Positions 1-8,409 of a stretch of 64,000 nucleotides of DNA are shown here, piece by piece; within the stretch, counting starts at the first letter, position 1, and every line of letters starts with the position of its first letter. The notes below the pieces were generated by a model. The model was not told the DNA's origin. It did not search any database and saw only the letters and a list, made by a program, of their open reading frames with translations. Source of the stretch: Spongorhabdus nitratireducens. GTDB lineage: Bacteria; Pseudomonadota; Gammaproteobacteria; Pseudomonadales; Endozoicomonadaceae. Both the position numbers and the translations under genes were made by a program. The stretch is from contig CANDOC010000004.1 of assembly GCA_947387575.1 (NCBI GenBank), forward strand, positions 1 through 64,000. The letters run 5' to 3'.

Positions 1-77
1 GGACCGGTAGTTCAGTTGGTTAGAATGCCGGCCTGTCACGCCGGAGGTCGCGGGTTCGAGTCCCGTCCGGTCCGCCA
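1..77 (+). tRNA. tRNA-Asp (anticodon GTC)
   Basis: Complete cloverleaf with a 7-bp acceptor stem (GGACCGG/CCGGTCC), a T-arm with GGTTCGAGTCC, and an encoded 3' CCA. The anticodon stem CCGGC/GCCGG encloses the loop CTGTCAC, with anticodon GTC at 35-37, which reads Asp codons. It starts at the first base of the window, so any upstream tRNAs or promoter are not visible. Confidence 0.97.
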
Positions 78-85
78 TCAAACAG

Positions 86-122
86 AAAGCCACATCAAGT
101 TATTGATGTGGCTTTTTTTTTA
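86..122 (+). terminator. Rho-independent terminator after tRNA-Asp
   Basis: A perfect 13-bp stem (86-98 with 103-115), built around GCCACATCAA, has a 4-nt loop and runs into a T tract at 113-121. It lies 9 nt after the tRNA CCA end, so it closes the tRNA transcript. Confidence 0.93.
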
Positions 123-214
123 TGCCTGAAATATAAGGCCCTTCAACGTGTACCTGTTCGAATGGATTGATGCAGGCTGATCTGAAATGAGCTTTCCAGA
201 TCAGCCTCGACGGA

Positions 215-2359
215 TCAGGGCTCCAGGTCCTTCTCTTTGCTTAGATCTGCTGTGTACTGGCGGTTCAGTTGAATGTAATCGACCAGAATATGACCTGACT
301 CTACCAGCATTGCATCCTTGCGGACTTCTTCTTCAGTAGGCCCCTTGAAGCGTGAAGATGTTGCTTCATCCGCAAGCTCCTCAAGTGACTTCAGCTCCTT
401 TTCACCCTTGGCTTTGCGCAACCGGTTTTCAATGGCCAGTTTCTGCTCGGTCTGGGCTTCTTCCTGAGCTTTGCGGGCTTTCTCATTTAGCGACAGTGTC
501 TCTATATCGTCAGCCTGCTGCAGGAAATTTTTCATGTCATTGAGATACATGAAATCAGCATTGTCACTGACCCGCTGGCTGTGACGCTTTTCCAGCAGAT
601 CAAAATAAGGCGCCAGAGTGCCCGCTGATTCAAAATCAATCGGCTCAATGGTGTCCCAGGGAAGTGCGTTGGGCAGTGAGCTTTCACCGATTTTGGCCGG
701 GTTGTACAGTGACGGGAATGCGATATCGGGAATGATGCCGCGATTCTGGGTACTCATGCCGGAAATACGGTAGAACTTGGCCAGGGTATATTTAAGCTGA
801 CCATGGTTCAGAGGCTGGATGGTTTGCACTGTGCCTTTACCAAAACTCTGACTACCAATAATCAATGCCCGGCCATAGTCCTGCATCGCACCCGCAAAAA
901 TCTCAGATGCAGATGCACTGAGTCGATTGATCAGTACGGTCATCGGGCCATCCCAGGCCAGGCCCGGATCAGTATCCCGCTGAATATCCATACGACCACG
1001 ACCATCCTTGACGACGACTGTAGGGCCGCTATCGATAAAAAGGCCGGTCAGCTGATTGGCTTCCTGTAATGAACCACCACCATTGTTTCGGAGGTCAATT
1101 ACCAGACCGTCCACCCGCTCTTTCTTCAGCTCGCTGATCAGCTGGCGTACGTCACGGGTCGTGCTCTTGTATTCCGGGTCACCAGCCTGAGCGGCTTTGA
1201 AATCGATATAAAAGGTGGGAATGGAAATAACACCAATCTTGAAGGTCTGCACTGCACCGGGAATTTCCAGTACGTACTTTTGTGCTGACTGTTCTTCAAG
1301 CTTCACCTTGTCACGGTTGATAGGATAAATACTGGTGTTGCTTTCACTGCCGCCAGAAGTGATGACTTCAAGCCGAACCAGGGTAGATTTGGGGCCGCGA
1401 ATCTTTTTGACCACTTCATCCAGTCGCATACCGATGACTTCTTCAATCGGGCCGTCTTTGCCCTGACCAACACCGATAATCTTGTCACCGGGTTTCAGCT
1501 GTCCAGCCTTGTCTGCCGGGCCGGCCGGAACCAGGCTTACCACCTTGGTGTATTCATCATCGGCCTGTAGCACAGCACCAATCCCTTCCAGAGAAAGACT
1601 CATGCTGATATCAAAGTTCTCGGCAGACTGTGGCGAGAAATACTCTGTGTGCGGGTCAAACAGTTTGACGAATGAGTTGATATAAGTCTGGAAGGCATCC
1701 TCGCTGCGAGTCTGCTTCAGGTATCGCAACTGATTGGTAAAGCGCTTGCGCAGCTGGTTGGAAATTTCCTCTTCCGTGCGCTTGTTCATTCGCATGGACA
1801 GTACGCTTTCCTTGAATTCGCGGCGCCAGAGATCGAACTGTTTGTTCTTGTTGTCCAGCCAGGGGGCTTTATCCCGTTCCAGCTCAAGAGCCTCATCTCT
1901 TGTGAAATCAAGTATGCTGATGCCGTTATCCAGCAATTTCAACAAGTACTCAAGGCGTTCCTCTGCCCTTTGCTGGCGACGATTGAAGATTTCATAGGCT
2001 TGTCTCAGATCACCATTTTTTAGCGTGCCCGCCAGTTTTTTGCGCCAGGGATCAAACTCCTCGACATCGGCGGCAAGGAAGAATCGCTTGTAACGGTCAA
2101 GCTGCTCCAGATACTGGTTGAAGAAACGCTCGGCATAAGCCTCATCCACGGCCAGACGCTCATAGTGCTTGAGCTCAAGCATTTTGTAGATATTGGCACT
2201 GGCGATTGCCTGGTTCAGATTGGGCTTCAGTTCGGGTAAGGGGTCAGTGGTGGCATCTGTTTTGGCGTGTACCGGCAGGGATGACAGCGAGAATGTCGCC
2301 AGTACAACAGCTAACGAACGTGTCAGCTGGCTTTTCCTGAAAGTAGGGTTGAAAAGCAT
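215..2359 (-). CDS. prc: Tail-specific carboxy-terminal protease Prc (S41 family)
   Basis: Periplasmic processing protease that degrades or trims proteins from their C-termini; in E. coli it acts on FtsI, MepS and ssrA-tagged proteins. From the chosen ATG the protein is 714 aa. It has a signal peptide ending near VHA (about residue 32), a PDZ domain at about 255-310 (GIGAVLQ, PGDKIIGV), and an S41 catalytic domain. That domain carries LRNNGGG, the nucleophile Ser in SASASE (about 485) and the general-base Lys in FGKGTVQ (about 508). The start at 2359 is preferred because AAGGAG lies 12 nt upstream and the signal peptide begins there. A GTG at 2401 is in frame but has no ribosome site and would bury the signal peptide. 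The gene stands alone. Confidence 0.95.
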   Translation of the reverse strand: MLFNPTFRKSQLTRSLAVVLATFSLSSLPVHAKTDATTDPLPELKPNLNQAIASANIYKMLELKHYERLAVDEAYAERFFNQYLEQLDRYKRFFLAADVEEFDPWRKKLAGTLKNGDLRQAYEIFNRRQQRAEERLEYLLKLLDNGISILDFTRDEALELERDKAPWLDNKNKQFDLWRREFKESVLSMRMNKRTEEEISNQLRKRFTNQLRYLKQTRSEDAFQTYINSFVKLFDPHTEYFSPQSAENFDISMSLSLEGIGAVLQADDEYTKVVSLVPAGPADKAGQLKPGDKIIGVGQGKDGPIEEVIGMRLDEVVKKIRGPKSTLVRLEVITSGGSESNTSIYPINRDKVKLEEQSAQKYVLEIPGAVQTFKIGVISIPTFYIDFKAAQAGDPEYKSTTRDVRQLISELKKERVDGLVIDLRNNGGGSLQEANQLTGLFIDSGPTVVVKDGRGRMDIQRDTDPGLAWDGPMTVLINRLSASASEIFAGAMQDYGRALIIGSQSFGKGTVQTIQPLNHGQLKYTLAKFYRISGMSTQNRGIIPDIAFPSLYNPAKIGESSLPNALPWDTIEPIDFESAGTLAPYFDLLEKRHSQRVSDNADFMYLNDMKNFLQQADDIETLSLNEKARKAQEEAQTEQKLAIENRLRKAKGEKELKSLEELADEATSSRFKGPTEEEVRKDAMLVESGHILVDYIQLNRQYTADLSKEKDLEP

Positions 2360-2518
2360 CTGAAATAGAGGCTCCTTGCTGTTTTCGTTAGTCCCCGCCA
2401 CATATCAAGGCATTTGGGCAGCGTTCGTAAAGATAATCTTAGGACATGATACCGTCAGTAGTCTTCTGATGGGAGTGTTATTGCTGGCTGCCAGCAAGCC
2501 GACAGAGGGGTGGGAGCA

Positions 2519-2545
2519 CAGGCAGGTAGCGTAGCGACCTGCCTG
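2519..2545 (-). terminator. Hairpin downstream of apeB (possible terminator)
   Basis: Perfect 9-bp inverted repeat CAGGCAGGT/ACCTGCCTG with a 9-nt loop, 12 nt past the apeB stop codon in the minus-strand direction. There is no T tract, so it may act as a transcript-end stabiliser rather than an intrinsic terminator. Confidence 0.45.
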
Positions 2546-2556
2546 TTAATCATGGA

Positions 2557-3852
2557 TTAGCTGATAACCAGCTGTTCCATGCTGGCCAGACGCTTCAATA
2601 CCTTAACCAGATATTCTGCATCTTTGGTGCCGGCCAGTTCGCGAATGGAGTGCATGCCAAAGGTTGGCAGGCCAACGTCAAGCGTGCGTACACCCAGCTC
2701 GCCGGAAGTCAGCGGGCCAATGGTGCTGCCGCAGCCCATATCGGTACGGGTTACAAACTGTTGTACCGGAACCCCTTCCATCTCGCAGACCCAGCGGAAC
2801 AGACTGCTGGTTTCATCAGTGGTGGCGTAGCGCTGATTGGCATTGATCTTGATGACGGGGCCGGCATTCAGCAGCGGGCCATGGTTGCTGTCATGCTTGT
2901 CAGCAAAGTTGGGGTGAATGCCGTGGGCATTGTCAGCAGAAATCAGCAGGGAGTTCTGCATGGTGCGGGTAAAGTCTGCACCGGAGCCAATCACGCGCTC
3001 CAGCACATCTTTCAGGAATGGTCCCTGGGCACCGGTTGTGGACAGGCTGCCACACTCTTCGTGGTCATTGCAGACCAGCAGGAATGGATACTCGGCATCG
3101 GTGCCGGCATTGAGCAAAGCCTCGGTACCGACAAAGCAGCTCAGCAGATTATCCAGGCGGGCGCTGGCAATAAACTCGTCACGCAGACCGATTTGTGCCG
3201 GTGCCTGGGTATCAAAGAAACGCAGGTCAAAATCGACAACCTTTTCTGCAGCGACGCCCTGTTCCTTGAGGTGCTTTAGCAGCAGGCTGCGGAAGTCAGC
3301 AGTGTCGTCATCCGGCAGATGGCACAGTACCGGCGGGATGTCGGTCTGGGGGTTAACGGTGCGCTCCTTGTTGGCACCACGATCCAGGTGGATAGCCAGA
3401 CTTGGAATAGTGGCGATCGCTTTCTCAAAATTAATCAGGGTTGATTTCAGCTGGTTGTTGCTGTCGGTATAAACAACCCGGCCGGCCAATGACAGGTCAC
3501 GGTCGAACCAGGGGTTCAGCAATACGCCACCGTAGGTTTCAACGCCCAGCTGCAGGTAACCGTGCTTTTTGATTTCCGGTGCAGGCTTGACTTGCAGGCA
3601 AGGGCTGTCAGTGTGTGCGCCCACCATCCGGAAACCGGTTTTGGTATACTCGGCACGGCCTGTAGTAAATGCGATCAGAGAGGATCCGTTGCGGGTAACA
3701 ACATATCCCTTGCCTGGCTGTATACTCCACTCGTCACGCTCATCAAGGAGCTCAAACCCTGCTTCCTGCAACAGCTGTTGCATGTTTTTGGTGGCGTGCC
3801 AGGGAGTAGGTGATGCGTGGAGATAGTCCAGCAGGCGTTGATTAAAACTCAT
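2557..3852 (-). CDS. apeB: M18 family aminopeptidase ApeB
   Basis: Cytosolic metallo-aminopeptidase that removes N-terminal residues, typically acidic ones in the M18/aspartyl aminopeptidase family. The 431-aa length is normal for bacterial ApeB. Metal-ligand motifs are visible in order: HTDSP, the ARLDNL segment, HEECGS, and the C-terminal TDMGCGST and GMHSIRE blocks. The start at 3852 (MSFNQRLLDYL, with AAGGAT 7 nt upstream) fits the family N-terminus. The in-frame GTG at 3894 has no ribosome site. It is divergent from the glycosyltransferase gene, with only 78 bp between the two starts, so the promoters must be tightly packed. Confidence 0.94.
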   Translation of the reverse strand: MSFNQRLLDYLHASPTPWHATKNMQQLLQEAGFELLDERDEWSIQPGKGYVVTRNGSSLIAFTTGRAEYTKTGFRMVGAHTDSPCLQVKPAPEIKKHGYLQLGVETYGGVLLNPWFDRDLSLAGRVVYTDSNNQLKSTLINFEKAIATIPSLAIHLDRGANKERTVNPQTDIPPVLCHLPDDDTADFRSLLLKHLKEQGVAAEKVVDFDLRFFDTQAPAQIGLRDEFIASARLDNLLSCFVGTEALLNAGTDAEYPFLLVCNDHEECGSLSTTGAQGPFLKDVLERVIGSGADFTRTMQNSLLISADNAHGIHPNFADKHDSNHGPLLNAGPVIKINANQRYATTDETSSLFRWVCEMEGVPVQQFVTRTDMGCGSTIGPLTSGELGVRTLDVGLPTFGMHSIRELAGTKDAEYLVKVLKRLASMEQLVIS

Positions 3853-3930
3853 GCCCGATCCTTGTGGTGATTGCTGAAAAACTTCGGCTGTCACGGAACA
3901 TTATCAGAGTGCCATTCCGGAAGCTGAAGA

Positions 3931-5037
3931 ATGAAAATACTTTTACTGTCGGCCTATGATGCCATGAGTCATCGCTATTGGCGTGAGGGGCTGGTTGCAA
4001 ATCTGGGTCATCATGACTGGACCGTACTCAGTCTGCCTCCGCGCCATTTTAATTGGCGTATTCGGGGCAGCAGTCTGAGCTGGGCCTTTGGCGAACGTCA
4101 ACTGCTGGGGCAATCTTATGACAGGGTTCTGGCTACATCTATGACTGATTTGTCAGCGCTGCGGGGTATGGTGCCAAAACTGGCCTCGGTGCCAAGTATT
4201 GTCTACTTCCACGAAAACCAGTTTGCCTACCCCTCCTCATCCAGCCAGCAAACGACGCTGGAACCGCAGATTGTGAATCTGTATTCGGCATTGTCGGCGG
4301 ACAGGGTGCTGTTCAATAGTGATTATAATCGCACAACCTTTATCAATGGTGTATCGCAGTTGCTAAAAAAATTACCGGATTATGTGCCTGATAATGTGCC
4401 GGAATTATTGCAGGAACGTAGTCAGGTGGTACCGGTGCCGTTGTCCGACAGCCTTTTTGTTGAACATACTGAAGACGACAGCAAAGGCTCGCCGTTACAA
4501 ATTATCTGGAACCATCGCTGGGAGTACGATAAAGCGCCGGAAACCTTATTTATGGCACTCAGCCATCTTCGCAGAGCTAATGTGCCCTTTAAAGTACATG
4601 TGCTGGGGCAGCAGTTCAGGCGCATGCCGGAAGTGTTTGTGAAAGCCCGGTCAGAGCTGGAAAGCTTTATCGGTAGCTGGGGACATATTGCTGATGACAC
4701 TGAATATCGAAAAATTCTGGCTGCGGGAGATATTGTATTGTCTACGGCGATTCATGACTTTCAGGGCATTGCAGTGCTGGAGGCAGTAGCTGCAGGTTGT
4801 CAGCCTTTAGTGCCGGATCGGCTGGCTTACCGGGAATTGTTTCCCCACCGCTTCAGGTATGAGAGCTGTCCGGAGCAGCCGGAAAAAGAAGCACAAATAC
4901 TTGCGGGAAGGCTTCAGGTGTTGGCTGAAGCGAAGTCACAGGGAAGCTTTAAGCGAGATGTGCCCGATTTGAACAGGTTACGCTGGTCATACCTTGGCCA
5001 AAGTTATGATGATGCCCTGACTGCAATCAGTCTCTGA
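3931..5037 (+). CDS. GT-B glycosyltransferase, tRNA-queuosine alpha-mannosyltransferase (DUF3524) family
   Basis: 368-aa protein with the N-terminal DUF3524 signature (MKILLLSAYDAMSHRYW, then FHENQFAYP around residue 98) and a C-terminal GT4-like nucleotide-sugar domain (FQGIAVLEAVAAGC...DRLAYRELFP around 275-305). Animal members (GTDC1/QTMAN) mannosylate queuosine in tRNA-Asp using GDP-mannose. The bacterial substrate cannot be read from sequence. The start has a GGAAG element about 11 nt upstream. No signal peptide or membrane segment is seen, so it should be cytosolic. The gene stands alone, between apeB (divergent) and minE (convergent). Confidence 0.8.
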   Translation: MKILLLSAYDAMSHRYWREGLVANLGHHDWTVLSLPPRHFNWRIRGSSLSWAFGERQLLGQSYDRVLATSMTDLSALRGMVPKLASVPSIVYFHENQFAYPSSSSQQTTLEPQIVNLYSALSADRVLFNSDYNRTTFINGVSQLLKKLPDYVPDNVPELLQERSQVVPVPLSDSLFVEHTEDDSKGSPLQIIWNHRWEYDKAPETLFMALSHLRRANVPFKVHVLGQQFRRMPEVFVKARSELESFIGSWGHIADDTEYRKILAAGDIVLSTAIHDFQGIAVLEAVAAGCQPLVPDRLAYRELFPHRFRYESCPEQPEKEAQILAGRLQVLAEAKSQGSFKRDVPDLNRLRWSYLGQSYDDALTAISL

Positions 5038-5059
5038 TCAGACCGGGAAGGAATAATAC

Positions 5060-5077
5060 GCCCGGCATCAACCGGGC
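5060..5077 (-). terminator. Hairpin at the end of minE
   Basis: The 6-bp inverted repeat GCCCGG/CCGGGC overlaps the minE stop codon. On the minus strand it is followed by a weak TATTATTCC stretch. It lies between the convergent glycosyltransferase and min operons and could end either one. Confidence 0.4.
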
Positions 5078-5328
5078 AGGGTGACATTCACTTCCAATAC
5101 TGATGTGTCTCCCAGGCTATCCAGCTGGATATGAATATCGCCGGGATTTACGTTCACATATTTGTTTACAACCGTGACAATATCCTGCTGCATGGCCGGC
5201 AGGTAATCAGGTCCATTCCGGGTCGAACGCTCGTGTGCAACAATGATTTTCAGCCGTTCCCGGGCTGTATCCGCGGAGTGATCTTCTTCGTGCCCGTTGC
5301 GGCGAAAGAAAGAGTCCAGCAGGCTCAT
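5068..5328 (-). CDS. minE: Cell division topological specificity factor MinE
   Basis: MinE stimulates MinD ATPase and drives the pole-to-pole oscillation that keeps the division inhibitor MinC away from midcell. The 86-aa product from ATG 5328 has the N-terminal anti-MinCD/membrane helix ([10 protein letters not shown]), then [13 protein letters not shown], and the C-terminal topological-specificity fold ([12 protein letters not shown]...LEVNVTLPG). GGGAG lies 9 nt before this start. A 21-codon in-frame extension (to 5391) would overlap minD and is not typical of the family. It is the last gene of minCDE, 49 bp after minD. Confidence 0.96.
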   Translation of the reverse strand: MSLLDSFFRRNGHEEDHSADTARERLKIIVAHERSTRNGPDYLPAMQQDIVTVVNKYVNVNPGDIHIQLDSLGDTSVLEVNVTLPG

Positions 5329-5377
5329 CAGACTGTGCTCCCTGTTCTCGGAATGGCTGTTATAGGTTTCATGCCAG

Positions 5378-6190
5378 CTACTTCCCCCCAAACATCCTTT
5401 GTATCAGAGATGGTTTGGGCGCTTCCAGAAAACGGTGAGGCCGTTCTTCACCGAGGAATCGTTCAACCATATCCATGTAAGCCTGACCTGCGATGGATTC
5501 CTGCAGGTGAATAACAGGCAAACCCTTGTTGGATGCCTTGAGTACATCCGGTGATTCAGGAATCACGCCCAGTAATGGAATCGCCAGGATTTCCTTCACA
5601 TCTTCCAGGTCGAGCATCTCCCCCTTACTAACCCGCACGGGATCGTAACGGTTAACCAGCAAATGTTCTTTTACCGGCTCAAGGTTATTTTCAGCACGAC
5701 GGGAACGACTTTGAAGGATGCCCAGAATACGATCGGAATCACGAACAGATGAAATCTCGGGATTGGTTGTGACAATGGCTTCGTCAGCAAAATAAAGTGC
5801 CATCATGGCACCATGTTCAATGCCGGCCGGGGAGTCACAAACAATATAATCGAAGTCTTTAGCCAGATCGGACAAGACGGCTTCAACACCTTCTTTGGTG
5901 AGCGCATCTTTATCACGGGTTTGGGATGCAGGCAGAACGCACAGGTTCTCAGAGTGCTTGTCTTTAATCAGCGCCTGATGAAGCCGGGCTTCGCCATTAA
6001 TAACATTGATAAAATCATAAACAACCCGGCGCTCACAGCCCATGACCAGATCCAGATTTCGAAGGCCGACATCGAAATCAATGACGACTGTTTTGAAACC
6101 CTTCATGGCAAGTCCGGTTGCAAAAGCTGCGCTGGTAGTTGTTTTGCCTACCCCCCCCTTGCCGGAGGTTATTACAATGATCTTTGCCAA
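5378..6190 (-). CDS. minD: Septum site-determining ATPase MinD
   Basis: Membrane-cycling ATPase that recruits MinC and is released by MinE. The 270-aa length equals the E. coli protein. The deviant Walker A motif KGGVGKTT is near residues 10-17. The segment [21 protein letters not shown] and the C-terminal amphipathic membrane-targeting helix ([10 protein letters not shown]) are intact. The start is a TTG at 6188-6190, chosen because it gives the universal N-terminus (x)[12 protein letters not shown] and has AGGA 7 nt upstream. The in-frame upstream extension to 6271 lacks support. Confidence 0.96.
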   Translation of the reverse strand: MAKIIVITSGKGGVGKTTTSAAFATGLAMKGFKTVVIDFDVGLRNLDLVMGCERRVVYDFINVINGEARLHQALIKDKHSENLCVLPASQTRDKDALTKEGVEAVLSDLAKDFDYIVCDSPAGIEHGAMMALYFADEAIVTTNPEISSVRDSDRILGILQSRSRRAENNLEPVKEHLLVNRYDPVRVSKGEMLDLEDVKEILAIPLLGVIPESPDVLKASNKGLPVIHLQESIAGQAYMDMVERFLGEERPHRFLEAPKPSLIQRMFGGK

Positions 6191-6407
6191 GGTACCATCC
6201 TGATTTTTACGGCGATGGCCTGATATCCGGGATGTGTCTTTGACGTGCGGCAACCAAAAAAATAGAAGCAATGCACCGGTTTAAAACTGACAGGCATAAT
6301 CCGGTCGCATTTGATTTCATTTAATACCGAGCTCGTCAGGGAAACTTCCGGCAATTATTAAGTGTTGAAAGTGTTGTCTGGGCCACCTGCTTAACTGACC
6401 ACAGTAT

Positions 6408-7217
6408 TTATGAAAGCGCTTCAAGGTGCAACTTATCTTCGACTAAATATGCCTGAAACGGCTTTTTCCAATACTTTTTGTCTTGCTCAGAGATCAGCTT
6501 GTAATTACCACCGATCGAAACCAGCTCGGCTTCAAAGCTGTGGCAGAAGATACGGGCGTGATTGTTGCTCTCTATACCCGCCAGAGCTCTTCCCCGTAAA
6601 GCACCATAGACATGAATATTGCCGGCAGCCAATAGCTCTGCTCCGGTACTGACCTGACCAAACACAATCAGGTCACCGTCACTGTGAATTTGCTGTCCAG
6701 AGCGTACGGGAGTGGTAATTACCTTGGCGACAGAAGAAACAGATGGTGTGGCAGGCTGTTTTTCCGACATATTGTTATCGACTGCATTATTATTGAGTTC
6801 AAGTCGTAGTTGGTGCTGACTCATTAATATGACATTGCCGTCGTTTTTATTTTCGGTAATCTTGTCGTTTTTAGATTCTTTTACTTTGGCCGCGGGTAGC
6901 CATGCCAGGCCAGCAGTTTGTGCTACTGCTCGATGAGATTCCGTGCCGCCGCGAATGGCAACCAGAATAATGCCATAGTTTTTGCACAGGGCTCGCAATG
7001 AGTGAAAGTCAATAAACTGATGGGAAGGTTCCAGTTTTTCCAGTGCCAGAATAACCGGCGACTGTTCGAAGAAACGAGGTGCGTTCTCGATGGTTTTGCT
7101 TAACTGACGTTGAAATGCTTCCGGAGTGAAGTTAAGCAGTTCGATGGTTGTAAGGGCGACGAGTCCTCCCTTGAGCCGAAAGCAGGTGCTTTCCTGTTGC
7201 AAGTCGTGTCTGTTCAT
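6408..7217 (-). CDS. minC: Septum site-determining protein MinC
   Basis: FtsZ-ring inhibitor; it binds MinD and blocks division at poles. The 269-aa protein has the N-terminal MinC_N domain (about 10-105, FTPEAFQRQLSKTI...SPVILALE). A longer-than-usual polar linker rich in K, N and S follows (about 125-180). The C-terminal beta-helix domain contains HSDGDLIVFGQVSTGAELLA and GALRGRALAG. ATG 7217 has AAGGG 7 nt upstream; a TTG two codons earlier is unsupported. It is first gene of minCDE, but the 217-bp gap before minD is large and may hold a second promoter. It is divergent from lpxL. Confidence 0.95.
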   Translation of the reverse strand: MNRHDLQQESTCFRLKGGLVALTTIELLNFTPEAFQRQLSKTIENAPRFFEQSPVILALEKLEPSHQFIDFHSLRALCKNYGIILVAIRGGTESHRAVAQTAGLAWLPAAKVKESKNDKITENKNDGNVILMSQHQLRLELNNNAVDNNMSEKQPATPSVSSVAKVITTPVRSGQQIHSDGDLIVFGQVSTGAELLAAGNIHVYGALRGRALAGIESNNHARIFCHSFEAELVSIGGNYKLISEQDKKYWKKPFQAYLVEDKLHLEALS

Positions 7218-7377
7218 ACCCAACCCTTTTGGTGCCCGCCATCCGATTCCCCATTATAAGCAGATTTTTTTATGGAATGCAGAACCCTTTTTTCAAGATC
7301 GGGTCAGATTTTTAAAGATCAGGCCAAAAATGCGAGAATGCGCCGCCTGAGATGTCTAACTTTTATGACCAACCAAT

Positions 7378-8325
7378 ATGAATAAACGCACTTCCGCTGC
7401 GGACAAGCCGGAACAGCCGCTGGAGTTTCAGCTGCACTATTTATCTCCCCGTTACTGGAGCCTGTGGCTGATGTTCGGTATTAGCCGGCTGATTAGTGGC
7501 CTGCCATGGAAAATGCAGATCGGACTGGGACGCAGGTTAGGACGAATGTTTCTTCGTGTGGGAGGGCGTCGCCGTCATATTGCCGAGCGAAATATAGCTT
7601 TGTGTTTTCCTGAACTTGATCAGCAACAACGAGAAAAGTTTCTGGTTAAAAGTTATGAATCGCTGGGTATCGGGGTGCTTGAAGTCGGTATGGCCTGGTG
7701 GTGGTCACGCAAGCGACTGGAAGACAGCTGGGAGCTGGAAGGACTGGAAAATATAGAGCAGGGTGGCAAAGGCATTGTCCTGCTGGGTATTCACCAGACC
7801 TGTATTGAAATGATGGGTGCTACCGCATCACTGGCCGTTGCAACTGATATAACTTATCGCCGCCACAAAAATCCTTTTTATGAATATATACAGCGCCAGC
7901 GTCGAACCCGTTTTAATGACTGTGGAAGAAAGCTGGTCGATCGAAAAGATGTGCGGACTTTTGTACGACGATTAAAAGCCGGCAAGATTATGTGGTACTT
8001 GCCTGATCAGGATTACGGACCCAAGCAAAGCGTTTTTGCCCCCTTTATGGGCATTAATGCTGCAACAGTGACCGGAGCAGCGAGGTTATGTCGTATGACA
8101 GGATCTCGGGTGGTGCCAATATCGGCTTACAGAAATTATGAAACTGGTAAGTATCACATCAAGTTTCATCCAGCATGGGACGATTTCCCGCAAGGTGATG
8201 ATGTCAGGGATGCGGTGCGGGTCAATCAGTATGTGGAGCAGATTATAAGACAGTACCCTGAAGACTACTACTGGGTTCATCGCCGTTTTAAAACACGGCC
8301 GGAAGGAGAGCCCAAGCTTTATTAG
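7378..8325 (+). CDS. lpxL: Lipid A biosynthesis acyltransferase (LpxL/HtrB family)
   Basis: Inner-membrane acyltransferase that adds a secondary acyl chain to Kdo2-lipid IVA. The 315-aa protein has an N-terminal hydrophobic anchor (YWSLWLMFGISRLISGLPW, about 25-45). The catalytic HX4E motif is present as HQTCIE (about 139-144), as are YLPDQDYG and the FAPFMG segment typical of LpxL/LpxM. The N-terminal 15 residues are charged and precede the usual family start. Whether it transfers laurate, myristate or another chain cannot be told. It is a single gene between divergent minC and convergent rapA. Confidence 0.9.
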   Translation: MNKRTSAADKPEQPLEFQLHYLSPRYWSLWLMFGISRLISGLPWKMQIGLGRRLGRMFLRVGGRRRHIAERNIALCFPELDQQQREKFLVKSYESLGIGVLEVGMAWWWSRKRLEDSWELEGLENIEQGGKGIVLLGIHQTCIEMMGATASLAVATDITYRRHKNPFYEYIQRQRRTRFNDCGRKLVDRKDVRTFVRRLKAGKIMWYLPDQDYGPKQSVFAPFMGINAATVTGAARLCRMTGSRVVPISAYRNYETGKYHIKFHPAWDDFPQGDDVRDAVRVNQYVEQIIRQYPEDYYWVHRRFKTRPEGEPKLY

Positions 8326-8348
8326 GTTTTTTCTGTGAATTTATAAAG

Positions 8349-8386
8349 AAAAAAGGTGGTGCAATATTGATTGCACCACCTTTTTT
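8349..8386. terminator. Bidirectional terminator between lpxL and rapA
   Basis: A perfect 17-bp stem (49-65 with 70-86 of the 8300s) contains GGTGGTGCAAT/ATTGCACCACC, has a 4-nt loop, and is flanked by A6 and T6. It therefore works as an intrinsic terminator in both directions for this convergent pair. Confidence 0.95.
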
Positions 8387-8409
8387 GGTGAGCCCAAGAG
8401 CTGAGCTGG

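Noticed and set aside
2650-3279. 209-codon open frame on the plus strand
   Set aside because: Antisense to apeB, which has intact metal-binding motifs in the opposite frame.
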